Positions 22,887 to 35,466 of a stretch of 64,000 nt of DNA are shown in pieces. The number at the start of each line of letters is the position of its first letter. The stretch's first letter is position 1. A program made the position numbers and the translations under genes. Source of the DNA: Voacanga thouarsii (lineage: Eukaryota > Streptophyta > Magnoliopsida > Gentianales > Apocynaceae); the NCBI GenBank assembly GCA_026120185.1, contig JANUWF010003375.1, forward strand, positions 4,406,736-4,470,735, written 5' to 3'. The notes below the pieces were generated by a model, which worked only from the letters and a program-made list of their open reading frames with translations, was not told the DNA's origin and did no database searches.

Positions 22887-24450
22887 TAAGTCACTCAGTC
22901 ATGCAATTAATATCACATGGCAGAATAAAAACTCGAGTAACCACCCAAGGATCTCTGATATGCAAAATACATATCACATAAAAAGGTAAAAGAATATACC
23001 TTTACAGCCTTTGGTGTCGTCACCAGTGTTTAAAAATTTCCTTCTTGCTGATGGCGCAATCCAACAAGATTTATATCGTGAATGACTTCTCTGTTGTTTG
23101 ATTACAAGCACTGCAAACCAAGAATATGCTCGCCTCCAACAATATCCACACGAGGAAAGAATTCAATAGCCACCTAATTCTTGTGCTAGCAAGAATTATG
23201 TGAGGAGGCTATGGTTTTCTTAAGGAAGAAGAAGAGGTTTTCAAAGAGAATAAATCTCTGTGTTTTTGCAATTTCTATAACTCCTAAAAAAACCACAAAC
23301 AAAATACGACATATGCATCTCATATACATATTTGTGCGTATTTCAGTTTCCTAAACAAATTAGGATTTAATAATTATGGTTAGAAGTAATAAGTTTTCAT
23401 AATTATGATTTGGCCCGTAAAATATAACTATTTATAATTTGACCACATAAACTTCTTCTTCTCATAATTAACCCTATAATGTTATCAAATAACATCCCGA
23501 GTTCTTAATCATGTATTGTGTGTGACCTATTAGACTCGGTCTATTAGTAGCGAAATATGAATTAATCTAAACATCTTTAGGATAAATAATCCTTAATAGT
23601 TAGAATTAACTTATTAATTCTAATTAGGATTGATTTGTTAATTCTATAATTAATAAATTCATATTCAGCATATCATAAGCAGCATTTAGCAATACATTAT
23701 GACTGCCCAATGGTCCAAAAAGTCAAGTATCTTGACTTGAGCCTTTCAATAGCAAACATCAGTGTAATGAACTTCTTCCCATATACAATATCTCATTCGG
23801 TTTAGAATATGGAATTAGTACCAACTCCCTCCAGAATATTAATTAGTTTTGGCCCAAATATTTTAATACTTGTTCCCAGAATCCATTACTTATCATGTGT
23901 ATCAATTGGAACTATTTCCAATATATAGCCACCTTGGTCAAGGACTTCTCGATTAGTGATTCCTATAAGTGGCCATGATATATTTGCCCCTAGTATTAAT
24001 AGTGGTGAATCCTTTATTGTTCCTTTTAGCTACTTTTGTTTACTTCATGTTGTTCCCAATATCCATCCCAAGACGGACTCTAGATATTGGAATCAAAGCA
24101 CAACGCTTAGCAAACAAAGTATTTTGGAGATCGCAAGTCTAAGGATACTTGCACATTTACTATGATGAGATTATATCACTGGCACTAAATAGTTATCCTC
24201 AAAGCTACGTCATCCAATATACTTGTTCTAGCAACAAGCATCCGCGTGTTAACTTTGAGTATCACAATACTCACGGATGTGAGAACCACCGGCTGATCAA
24301 ATCAGAAAGTATAACACGTGCTAGTCATAATATATTAATGATGTCCTATCTTATTAATACTATAACAAGGGATAATTTAAGTACAAAAACTATTCAACAT
24401 TGTAGGAACCTCACATTATGATCTCTATCATGATTTCATTAACACAGTAA
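22887..24450 (-). mobile_element. Copia LTR, minus orientation, lacking its first ~140 bp
   Basis: The reverse complement of the same LTR as 32324-34030. It starts at about 22887 with the LTR 3' end (gtcatgcaattaatatcacatgg matched in reverse at about 33990-34020) and runs to about 24447. There a Gypsy-like LTR (24451) replaces its missing start. Embedded open frames at 23956-24165 and 24149-24421 are chance frames in the LTR. Confidence 0.8.
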
Positions 24451-26116
24451 TGAGGGCTCATCACATACATATTTTCTAATATCTTTATGCTTTAATTGTA
24501 GTAAATCCTTCTTGAAATCATCACTCACCACACTATTTTCGTCTTGTTTTTGTAAGAAATATAGAAAAGACTAATTGAAGATGAAAGTGAAGAAAAATAG
24601 GAAAATGGAGCAAAAAATGAAGAACAATTGAAGAATCACATAAGCACTAGGTAGACTAGGGGAATTAGTACTTCCCTAGGCTGCCTAGAGTTAGAACAAT
24701 GGCGGCCAGGGGAACCTTAAGTTCCCTAGGCCACCTAACATAAATTTTTCGTGTAAATGTCCATAAAGCTGGCGGCCAGGGAAACGTTAACTTCCCAAGG
24801 CCACCTACTTCATTTATAAATGTGTATATGTAGTTATAGGTAGCGGCCAAGGGAAGTTTCCCTTGCCCGCCTAGTCAAAATGTAATATGTATATGTATAT
24901 TATGTTGTTTAGGTAGCAGCCCAGGAAAGAATAACATTCCTAGGATACCTAGATAATTTCCAAGGCATGCTCAAGTAGAATCTTGGTGGCCTAGGGACTA
25001 GCTTCTGGAAAACATGGCGGCCCAGGGAACTTAGGCCACCCGTTTGCCCCAAAACTCTCAAATCTGTGTTTTTCTACAATATTTCTGAGATTTCTTCATT
25101 GTACACAATAAATACTCCATTATAACCCCTAAATCAATATCTTTGGTTAGCTAGCAACCAAGAGATCCCTTAAGGAGCTCAAAGATTTGCCAAAGAAGGG
25201 AAGATCATAGAGAAGAAAGGAGATGAAGAATGTGTTGTTTAAGGAAATCCAACGAAGATATAGCTCAAGATCTTGTCTATAGGTGAAGTGCTTCCATCTT
25301 CTTTGTGTTATACTTTAATAATATTGATGTTTTTATGACTTTAAATGTACTTGAGGGATAGACCATAATCAATGTTCTTATATTGAGTTGTTATTATGAT
25401 TTATTGAATTTCTATTATTGTATTTGACTACTTAGGCATTATTGTGCTGGATTGATAGTTAGGGCTTAGTTAATTTATTCAATTGATTGGTTCGCTCTTA
25501 ATAATTTTGAGAGATGAGGTTATGAGTTGAATACCAAATTAATTAGTCAAATGTTTGTTTTGCCTTGATTAACTGGAGAGAGAGGTTGAAAGATTAGAAC
25601 ATGGTAGTCAATAGGTTTTTAATAGTTCCTAGGGATACGGCTATTGGAGCTTCCGGGTACCGTTTAGGTAATGGGTGAGTGTAATGCTTCCTTAGGTTAG
25701 GTTGATTAGGTAGACGTACTAATTAATTGATTGGAAAGGAATATCATAACTCAAGAGAGAGTGAGGTTTATTCTTGAAAACTCATATCGGTGCTCGAGTT
25801 GGGATTTGATGAACTTAGTGATAATATCTTTACTTGAAAATTTTGGGGGGATTTATTCTAGTACATGGGATCCCCTATATTCTTGCCCTTTAACAATCCT
25901 TGAGACTTTTCTAGCGTGGGTTTGATGTACTCTCTATTGCTATAGTTTAGGTTGGTTTAGTTAGCTTTATTTACTTTATCACTATATTCATTTTGGCTAG
26001 ATAATGAAATAAGAGCAAACTAGTAGTAATTACTAAGTTTTTGTGGATTCGATACTTGTTATTCCCTACATTATGCGATGGGTATACTTGCCCATATGTG
26101 TGATTTTAGTACTGAG
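24451..26116 (+). mobile_element. Gypsy Tat/Athila-like LTR with a hairpin-unit array, right end missing
   Basis: Starts TGAGGGCTCATCACATAC and finishes with a block typical of these LTRs (ggattcgatacttgttattc ... gatgggtatacttgcccata). That block corresponds to 'gatgagtatacttgctcgtt' at about 46970 in the complete family. About 90 bases before the expected end it is cut at 26117 by another LTR. 5 bases left of it are AGTAA, and no partner TSD could be found. Its U3 portion contains six GC-rich hairpin units. Confidence 0.7.
24647..25041. repeat. Six GC-rich hairpin-forming units in LTR U3
   Basis: Units at about 24647-24688, 24701-24736, 24771-24806, 24839-24874, 24911-24950 and 24984-25041. 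Each follows the pattern GGCGGCC-A-GGGAAC, 4-6 bases, GTTCCC-T-AGGCCACC, so the two halves pair with each other. They are separated by AT-rich spacers of about 15-35 bases. Pairing is imperfect but the plan is the same in all units. Confidence 0.75.
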
Positions 26117-29100
26117 TGTAACACCCCACTACCTATACCCCATTAGGGTTGGGGATGTCGCCCCGTCCACAGGACAAGGAGTCTTTATAACTAGGACACA
26201 AAAAATAACATAAATGAAATAATTCAAAATTAAACTTATTACAACCCAAACAATACATGAACAAGCTCAAAAATAAATGTCTGCTACTGTCTCTCAAAAA
26301 AAATACATAGGAAAATTAACAACGAGTCTTCAAAACATAGGCAATTCTCTAGCTAATAACCTTCACATTAGAATCGACCTAAAAATATTGTATAAAATGT
26401 GGTGAGATAAAAATCTCAGTAAGCTCATGTGTGCATTGAGTGTTTTAGGTAAAATAGTTTATGTATACAAGTTGTAAATGTTTCATAAATGAAAGTGCTG
26501 GTAAGCCTTAAATAAATTTTATAAATGAAGAGTGGTGTTTTGCTTTCCAAAACATACATGTGCACAATAAATATACCCACCCCCAAAAAGGTAGCTATGG
26601 CACCACACTTTGTGCACTATGACAATATAACGATTAAAATGTCATACGTTGAGCATACAGACACAAGTTAGATGTATGGCCTACCGGGTGAGATACTCCT
26701 CCATTTCTACACCTAAACTTACCAGTTGTCCACTCCAAAAACATATAGTCCACTTGACTGAACTTGCTAGCTTGGATCGGTATGACCTACAGGACTGGCA
26801 TCCTATCCGGGAAGGACTTATCCCTCAGAGGTGGCCACCTACTGAGAGACTTACCCTAACCCTTCAAAGACTAGTCCTAGTAGTCTACCCTTATTGAGTA
26901 CTCAACGTTGTTTGTCCCACTTGGGAGGAAAAAGCCCATACAATGATTCACTTGAAAACAACAATTATGGTTTCTAAAATTCTTGCCAAAGTTGGGTTCT
27001 TAGGAAGTGTTTAGCGCTTGGTGAGAAATTGCTTGTTTAGTTTTAAATGGTTTGCTTGACTAAACGAAGAAGGAAAAATTGTCCATAAGTGCCTTTACAG
27101 TACAAATACTCATATACATTGAGTTTGACTTGCCACAATAACTTTGGTCTTCAAATGGTTCCATGCAGGAATTTACCTCATCTTTTGCTCTTTTTGGATT
27201 AAAAAGTCTTCCAAGGTCAACCTAACCCCGCCTGGGGTAAACATAAGGTATAAGACAATATCCAGACCATATTTTCCTTAAATAAATAATTCCTAGTTCA
27301 ACTAGTCACAACCACAACTAACCATGACCATAATGTGCTCGGCTTTAATACTAGTTGATTAAATATTTTATAAAATAAACTAGCTTGACGAGTTAAAATA
27401 AATGGGTGTTATAAAATTAACAGTAATAAGTTATAGTTTCAACTAAGAAATAATGAGTATTATTACTAATAAATAAATTTAAAGAATGAATAATAATAAA
27501 TCTTAAATAATATTGGTAATTAGTAATATTTAATTAGTATTATTATTATAAACAATAAATTACGACTAATTTTTAATTAATAATTAATGGATAATAAATA
27601 ACCAATAAAATTAATAATACATGAATTATACTTAATTTTCAATTAATACATAATAAATAAATAATATTTATGGATATAGATAAAAGTTTTAGTAAGGCTA
27701 ATTAGTATGGTCTACAAGGTCATTTGATTTAATTAATTCCAATATTTTATTATTTATTTTTAATAAAAGGATTTTATTTATTTAACTAATAAATTAATAA
27801 TATTTTTAAATAATACTCTATTCCAAGCCTACCTATTGTGTTCGAATTCTATAGATTAAATTGAATAATAATTCTATTTAAATTAATAACAACAATGTTA
27901 GTAAAATAATTCTATAATTAATAGAAAATAGTTTTTCTAATAATTTTCTGTTGTTAAAGAAGATCTATGAACATATTCTCACACAACATATTAATCCATC
28001 CGTGAACATACACTTGAATCAATATATACTAACACATGGATAATCTCCTTCTAGGTATAATCATCATCTATGGCTTTATTGAAAAATAAGAACATAAAAG
28101 CCTAATCACCAATAGTGTCATAATAGCTAACATGCATCAAAACATCTATAAATCCCTTTAATCATGATGAGCATATATTGATTCAAAAAAAAAAAAAAAT
28201 CCATAAGGGCTAATCATACATTCAAACTCTCATATCCTAACTCCATTCCCTTCACCCACATACATATACTCAACCCCTATTTTATTTAATCATCCTATCA
28301 ACATCTAGGAGTCTTGATTCTAAAAATTAAAAAGGAATATTTAAGGAAAAATACTTGATGGATGATTGCTTGATGAAGGATTTTCCTTGGTTAGTGAAGA
28401 TCCTCATGAGCATGATGGCCTTTAGTGGTCCGGAAGTAGCCATGGTTGATCATCACCATTTCGGCCAGGAGAGAGAGACAGAGTGAGTGAGAAGGAGACG
28501 AATAAGAGTAGAGAGGAATATTAGAAGTTGAATAGAAGAGGAAGAACAAGAAGGTTGTTCTTATTTTATCTTTTGGTATTCTTGGAACCTTCAACAAAAA
28601 AGGTTGGTTTTGATCTGTTTGAAAATTCCACTTTGCGTGATTCAGTGTTATAAAGGCCAAAAATGAAGATTATAAGTTAAATATGAATGATCTAGAGTGT
28701 TTGGGAGTGACTGGAGGTGTTTAGGATTTGTTTTAGGCTTGAAAATGAGAAGTGTGTGTTCTTGGTGTTTTTTGAGAGAGTTTAAGAGAAAATGGATTTA
28801 GAGAGTTGCTGGAATTGTGATGGCTAAATAGCCTAGTATGGAAGGGAGTTTCGGCTATCAAGAATAAGAGAGAAGATTTTTAGATTTTTTTTTAAAATTC
28901 AAATGGAGAAAAAGGTAGAGTTGTTTGAGGTATAAGATTAATTAATGGAGTTTGTTCATAGAAGGTCTCTTGTTCTTTAATGGTGTAAGGCTGAATTAGC
29001 TAGGTTTTAATGAAAGAATGGAGGGTTGTTCAGTACCTAAGGTTGGCCAAAAATGGCCTTATTATGGCAGAGGATTTTTCTGGTTTAATCACTTAGCTAT

Positions 29101-29417
29101 AGGTATGTTTTAATGGAACAAAGTCTGAAATTTAGTTTGAAGTTTGAATAAGTTTTGGATAGAGTAATCTTAGGAGCTTTTTGAGGTTTGATCATGGAGT
29201 CCTAACATTCACGGTTGGTGTGGAGGCTAAGATGTTTAGTCTGTGGCTGAACAAGGCCCGAATTGCAGTGGTTTTGAGTGAAAATTTTCATCTTTAGCCT
29301 TGAGGAGACAAGCTGGAAAATTTCTAGAATTTAAGCTTCAAGAATACATGGAATTGAGATGTTTTTTGTGCAGAATTTTCTATTCTCTTTCGCATGATTT
29401 TGAAGCTAATTCTTAAG
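26117..29417 (-). mobile_element. Very long chromovirus-like LTR, minus orientation, interrupted
   Basis: Begins TGTAACACCCCACTACC, the reverse complement of the LTR 3' end. The following blocks match 52577-56436 in reverse: 'gggatgtcgccccgtcca', the TGAGTACTCAA palindrome (about 26896), 'taaccccgcctggggtaaac' (about 27223), an AT-only stretch (27400-27950), a TATA-like 'gtgttataaaggcc' (about 28648) and a GA-rich tract (about 28466-28500). It is cut at 29417 by a second copy of the same LTR. The frame at 26649-26897 and others within are chance frames. Confidence 0.8.
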
Positions 29418-31715
29418 TGTAACACCCCACAACATAGGCCCAACAGGGCTGGGGATGTCGCCCCGTCCAAAGGATAAGGGGTCTTTATAACTAGGTCACA
29501 AAAAAAAAAAAACTTTAAAATTGAACTTATTACAACCCAAAATTCAGGAATAAATCGAAAATAAATTGATTACTATCATCTCTTAAAACAATACATAAAA
29601 TAAAAAACATAAAGTCTTCAAAGCAGGCAACAAATCTAGCTACTCATCTCCACAGCAGGATCAACCTAAAATCATGGCATAAAAGGTGATGAGATAAAAA
29701 TCTCAGTAAGCCCGTGTGTGCTTTGAGTGTTTCAGGTAAAATAGTTCATGTATGCAAGTTGTAAAAATTGTACAAGAAAAAGTTCTAGCAAGCAATAAAT
29801 AAGGTTAAAAATAAATAATGGTGTTTTGCTTTTCAAACAATACATATGCACAATAAATACAACCACTCAAATGGGTAGCCATGGGTTACCACACGTTAGG
29901 CCCCATGACCATATAACGGTCAGAATGCCACATTTTGTGCAGACTGACAAAAGGTAGGTGATCGGTCTACCGAGTGAGATACTCCTCCTTCTCTACACCC
30001 AAACTTATCGGTTGTCCACTTCGGAAACACACTGTCCACATGATTGAAACTTGCTAACTTGGACCGGTATGACCTACTGGACTGACATCCTATCCGGGAA
30101 GGACTCACCTCTCAGAGGTGGCCACCTATTGAGAGACTTACCCTAACCCTTCAAAGACTAGTCCTAGTAGTCTATTCTTATTGAGTACTCAACGATGATT
30201 GTCCCACTTGGGAAAAATTGATAATACATTGGGTTATTTGAAAATAGCAATTAAGGGTTTCATAAACTTCTTGTCAAAGTTGATTTTTAGAAAGAGTTTA
30301 GTGTTTGTGCAAAACTGCTTGTTTGATTTTCAAATGATTTATTTGACTGAATCAAGAAAGGAATCAGTCCTTAATTGCCTTTACAAAATCAGTGTCAATA
30401 CACATCGCGTTTGGCTTGCCATAGAAACCTTTTGTCTTCAAATAAGTTTATGCAGAGGCTTACCTGATTATTTGCTTGATCAAATTCAAAAGTTTTCCAA
30501 AGCTTACCTAACCCCGCGTGGGGTAAACACAAGTCATAAGGTTATACTCAAGCTATATTCGCTTACATAAATAATCATACTTCAACTTATTACAATCATG
30601 ACCCTAATATCCTAAGCTTTAAGGCTAGATGACGAAGGGTTTTATAAAATAAAACTAGCTTGATAAGTTAAAATAACTAGGGGTTGTAAAATAATTACTA
30701 ATAAGTTATAGGTTCAAATAATAAATCTTGAGTGTTGTTATTAATAATTAAACTAGGGTTTAACCATTGAAGAGTCCTAAGTCCTAGTTGATATTAATAA
30801 ATGGTAATTCTTAAGTAGTATTATTAAAGTAAAAACTAAATTATTACTAATCTCTTAATTGATACTTAATAAATAATTAATAATAAATAAATTTAATCAA
30901 GTTTTGATCAATAGATATCAAATAAATATAAATAGTATTTATGAATATATTATCTACAAAGTCATTAATATTTTACTTATTTATATCAAAGGTTTTATTT
31001 ATTTATTTATATATTATTTTTAATAGGAGATATCATTTGTTTGGTTAATAAAATATCACTGTTTCATTTAGTACTTCAATTCCAAAACTTCCTAAAAATT
31101 TCAAAATCTTTGGAGGAAAAACATAGTAATAATTTTAATTGGGGTAATAAAATTTGCTAATCAAAATAGTCTAGGATCAACATGGTCATGATAATAATTT
31201 TCCTATTGCTAACAAGATTCATGAGCACATACTCCAACATCAATCAACAAACTATTCTATTCATGAACAAAGGCTTAAATCCATACATACTATCACATGA
31301 TCAAAGCCCTACTAAGTATAATCATACTCACGGCTTCAATGAAAATAAGGACATAATATCCTATTCACCAAAGGTGACAAAACATTCTAGCATACTTAAA
31401 CATTCATAATTTCTTAAGACATGATGAACATGCATCGATTCACAAGGAAATTCATAAAGCTTAACCATGATCAATCTTTCCCATGCTCCAATCTCAACCC
31501 CTTTATACATACGCATATACTCAATCCCCCATTCATATTTTATCTTCTCTATCAACAACCAAGAGACATGAATCCAGAATTCAAAAGAAATATTAAAGAG
31601 AAATACTTGGTTGATGACTATCTCGATGAAGATTTAAGAAGATCCACGTCCTTGAGAGGCTTAAATCGTCCAAAAGAGAGGAGAAAGAAAACAACCATGA
31701 TTGTAGCAACCATTT

Positions 31716-31780
<65 letters not shown>
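29418..31780 (-). mobile_element. Second copy of the long chromovirus-like LTR, minus orientation, truncated at a GA repeat
   Basis: Begins TGTAACACCCCACAAC and repeats the block order of the preceding copy. It ends exactly at the (GA)n tract at 31717-31779, beyond which Copia LTR sequence starts. The missing LTR start (about 1.9 kb by comparison with 52577-54455) is not seen nearby. This suggests breakage or recombination at the microsatellite. Confidence 0.8.
31717..31779. repeat. (GA)n microsatellite at an LTR breakpoint
   Basis: About 60 bases of GA. The same site in the sister LTRs carries CT tracts on the opposite strand (54455-54494, 62812-62832). Confidence 0.95.
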
Positions 31781-31782
<2 letters not shown>

Positions 31783-32323
31783 TATAGCAAATGTGCAAGT
31801 ATCCTTATACTTGAGATCTCCAAGGTATTTTGTATATTGAGTGTTGTACTTTGATTCCTATCATTGGAATTTCTTCGAAACTGCCCATATAGGAAGGATA
31901 TTTAGTACAAAATGAAGTATTTAAAAGTTTTTCAAAAGGTCAATAAAGGATTCATCACTCCTAATAGCAGGAGAGTATACAGTTAGAGTTATGCCCTAGA
32001 ACCAATCCAATTGTACAATGTATTTTGCACATTTATCTAACAAAATGACTTTTTATCTTTTAGTTTCCTTTTTTCCAATGTGTATGCGCATAAAACTGAA
32101 CGAAAAAGTCCCTAACACAATGTATAGTGTTAAAGAAATCATGACAGAGTTCATGATGTGAGATTCCTATTATACTTTGTAGTGCTTGTACTTCAACTAA
32201 CCCTAGTCATAGTATTAATGAGATAGAACATCATTAATCTAGAAAAACTGTAATGTTTTTATATTTAATGCTAGTAATGGATGCTCATTATAGTGAATAT
32301 ACAAATATCCTTAGACTTGAAAT
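31781..32323 (+). mobile_element. Fragments of Copia LTRs in tandem
   Basis: 31781-31981 matches the middle of the Copia LTR (agcaaatgtgcaagtatcc ... ggattcatcactcctaatag). At about 31982 a new LTR start follows (GTTAGAGTTATGCCCTAGAA) and runs to about 32260. A short middle piece (cattatagtgaatatac) then leads to the next full LTR at 32324. They look like remnants of successive insertions of one family into itself. Confidence 0.7.
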
Positions 32324-34030
32324 TGTTAGTTTGATGCCCTAGAGGCAATCATATGTATTTTGTATACTGCACATTTATTTAATAAAATAAGGCATTCTTT
32401 ATCATTCATTTTGTTTTATTTATACTTTTGTGTGAATATAACTATTAGATAAAGTCACATGTGTAACACTGTATTAAGAAAATCATGATAAAGATCATGA
32501 TGTAATGTTCCTACTACACTGGATAGTATTCTACTTAAAGTGTCTCTAGTCATAGTATTAATAAGATAGGGCATTATTAATACGTTAAGACTAGCACGTA
32601 CTATATTTTCTAATTTGATCAGGTGGTGGTTCTCACATCCGTGAGTTTTATGTTATTCAAAGTGAACATGTGGATACTTGTTACTAGAATAAGCACATTG
32701 GACGATCTAGCTATGAGAAAATCACATAGATAACTATTTAGTACTAATGATAGAATCTTACCATAGCAAATATGCAAGTATCCTTAGACTTGAGATCTCT
32801 AAGACACTTTGTTTTCTAAGTGTTGTGCTTCAATTCCAATCTTTGGAGACCCAACAAGACTGCCTATGGGATGGATATTGAGTACAATGTAAAGTAAACA
32901 AAAGTAGTTGAAAGGATCAATAAAGGATTTGTCACTCCTAATAGTAGAAGCGAATATCTCAAAGCTGCATACAGGAATCACTACTCGAGAAGACCTTGGC
33001 CAAGGCGACTGCGTATTGGAAATAGTTCCAATTGATACACGTGATGAGTAATGGATTTCGGGAAAAAGTACTAAAATATTCGGGTCAGAAAAAATTAATA
33101 TTCTTGAGAAAGTTGACACTAATTTCATACTCTAAATTGAATATGATATTGTATAGCGAAAGGAGTTTATTGCACTGATGTTTACTATTGAAAGGTTCAT
33201 GTCAAGCTGTAGAGTGGCCAAGATCTATTGACAGGTACCACTCATGATCTACTAAATATAGATTTATTAATTAGATAATTAATATATTAATCTAAATTAG
33301 AATTAATAAGTTAATTCTAATTACCAAGGATTATTAATCCTAAAAATGTTTGGATTAATTCATATTTTGCTACCAATAGACCGAAAAATCTAATAGGTCA
33401 CACACAATAGAGGATTAAGAACTCAAGATGTTATTTGATAACATTATAAGGTTAATTGTGAAAAGAAGAAGTTTCTGTGGTCAAATTATAAATAGTTATA
33501 ACTTACGGGCCAAATCATAATTATAAGAACTTATGAGTTCTATTCGTAATTGTTAAATCTTAATTTGTTTAGGAAACTGAAATGCGCACAGATATGTATA
33601 TAAGATACATATGCCGTATGTTTTCATAGTTTTTTTCGATAGTTTTAGAAATTGCAAAAACACGAAACACAGAAACAGATTTTAGTGACTTTCTACTTCT
33701 GTAGAAACCCTAGCCGCAGCACACATCTTGCTAGCACCAGATTAAGGTGCCTATTGAATTCTTTCCTCATGTGGATACGATTGGAGGCAAGCTTATCTTC
33801 GTTTGCAGTAGCCATAATCGTACAACAGAGAGACCATTCACGATAGAAAGCTTGCTGGATCGCGCCATGACCAAGAAGGAAATTTTAAACACCAGTGACG
33901 ACACCAAAGGCTATAAAGGTATATTCTTTTACCTTTTTCTTTGATATGTATTTAACATATAAGAGATCCTTGGAAGGTTAATCAGGTTTTGATTCTGCCA
34001 TGTGATATTGATTGCATAACCAAGTAACTA
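32324..34030 (+). mobile_element. Copia (old family) 5' LTR
   Basis: Starts TGTTAGTTTGATGCCCTAGA and runs about 1.7 kb to just before a tRNA-iMet primer-binding site at 34035. The same LTR occurs in minus orientation, complete, at 58931-60633. The end is placed at about 34030 (the CA terminus appears mutated). Frames such as 32799-33128 (minus), 33652-33846 and 33747-33944 are chance frames in the LTR. Confidence 0.8.
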
Positions 34031-34034
34031 ATAG

Positions 34035-34049
34035 TGGTATCAGAGCCTC
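34035..34049 (+). other. Copia primer-binding site (tRNA-iMet)
   Basis: TGGTATCAGAGCCTC, complementary to the 3' end of plant initiator tRNA-Met, a few bases after the LTR. It marks 32324-34030 as a 5' LTR. Confidence 0.9.
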
Positions 34050-34232
34050 TTAGATGCGTTTTATGGATTTTGTTTTCTAATGAAACCGTTTCATGTCAGC
34101 CACTCTTTTTCTGTGAAATTTTTTCATGAACTTGGGTCTTTGTTGTGTAGTGTGAATTCATTGGTTTCTATGAATTTCAATAATTTTTTTTTTTAGGTTA
34201 CAGGTTGGCGTTTATTTTTCTGTAACTATTAT
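34050..34232 (+). other. Leader of the old Copia element, before the Gypsy insertion
   Basis: Non-coding sequence after the primer-binding site. It stops at TGATAGGGGC (34233), the start of a Gypsy LTR. It probably continues at 51088. Confidence 0.6.
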
Positions 34233-35374
34233 TGATAGGGGCTAAATTTACCACTATTTTCCAAGTTATTTGAGGCTAATTTGAGATACTTTTGATATAA
34301 TAGCTAGGCATATTCCTTCTTAATTGATATTTTGCATTTGGAAAGCGTCTTGAATGAATTTGTGTAGGATTTAAGAGATTTTTAGCAAAAAGTGAAAAAT
34401 TTCAGCCTTAACCTAGCGCTAGGTCAAGCTAATGTACCAGGCGCCAAGTCTGCTTTGTAAAAATAGAGAAATAACAAAGAAACATGGAGGAGGAAACTAG
34501 AATGCACATGGTGCCAAGTGGGTCAAAGTGACTGATAGAGCCTAAATTAGTCATATTTTTCTAGTTATTTGAGGCTAAATTAAGATACTTTTTATATAAT
34601 AACTAGTCATATTCCTTCATATTTGATATTTCCCTTATAAAAATACTTTTTTTTTTGTAATTTTATGCAAAAATAAGAAAAAATTAGAGCTAATTGTGTG
34701 ATTTTGAAGCACTGGACCAGCACTAGCCCAGAAAGTGGAACCGGCGTCTGTTAGCTACTGGCAGAACAGAGAATAGCGTAAAAGAATTGAAGGAACAAAG
34801 AATGAATTGCAATTGGAAATTGGAGAGAAAAAGGAGGAAAAATGGCTTCATGGCTTACGGCTCACAGCAAAGCAGACAAAGCAAAACAACGAAGGAAAGA
34901 ATTCAATTTCGGTAGGTCCTGGACGAGAGAAAGGTCAACAATTGCGGTAACAGCAAAACAAAGAAAAGGAAAACAGCTTCGGTGGGCTTAGCTGAGCGAG
35001 TGAGCCGATGCTACAAACAAAAGCAACAATTCAATCAGCGGCTCAATTCAGCCGCTGCGACAACAAAGAAAGGTAGCAGATTTTCGGTGGTTTCAAGCAG
35101 AATTTCTTTGGCTCAAAATTGGAAGCCAGTTTCAGCAAATCCAAATTCCAATTCAAACGAATTATGTTTAGCACAAGAAAACAAAAGAAGACAAAGTCCA
35201 ATCCAAATTGATTTCCAAATTTTGCAATTCACAAAGTCAATGGCGGTGGATTATTTAGGCTTTATTGAGAATTTTATTTAGGCTTTTATTAAGACAATTT
35301 CTAATCCTTTTTTTGTTTTAGATTTTTTAGGTAATTACTTCTTATTTATTTAGGATTCTTTTAGGACCTTTGTG

Positions 35375-35392
35375 AGCCTATAAATAAAGGCC
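35375..35392 (+). promoter_or_regulatory. TATA box of the solo LTR
   Basis: AGCCTATAAATAAAGGCC: a strong plant-type TATA box in the middle of the LTR, where the U3/R border is expected. Confidence 0.6.
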
Positions 35393-35466
35393 AATTTAAC
35401 CTAGGAAAAGGGAGGTGCAGAATGTAGAGACTTAGTTATATTTTAGAGTGCATCACCAATATTTTC

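Noticed and set aside
30199..30570. 123-residue open frame
   Set aside because: It lies antisense within the minus-oriented long LTR, across blocks conserved as DNA in four copies but open in only this one.
31421..31840. 139-residue plus-strand frame ending in a long Arg-Glu repeat
   Set aside because: The Arg-Glu run is the (GA)n tract; the frame is antisense within a minus-strand LTR and has no counterpart in sister LTRs.
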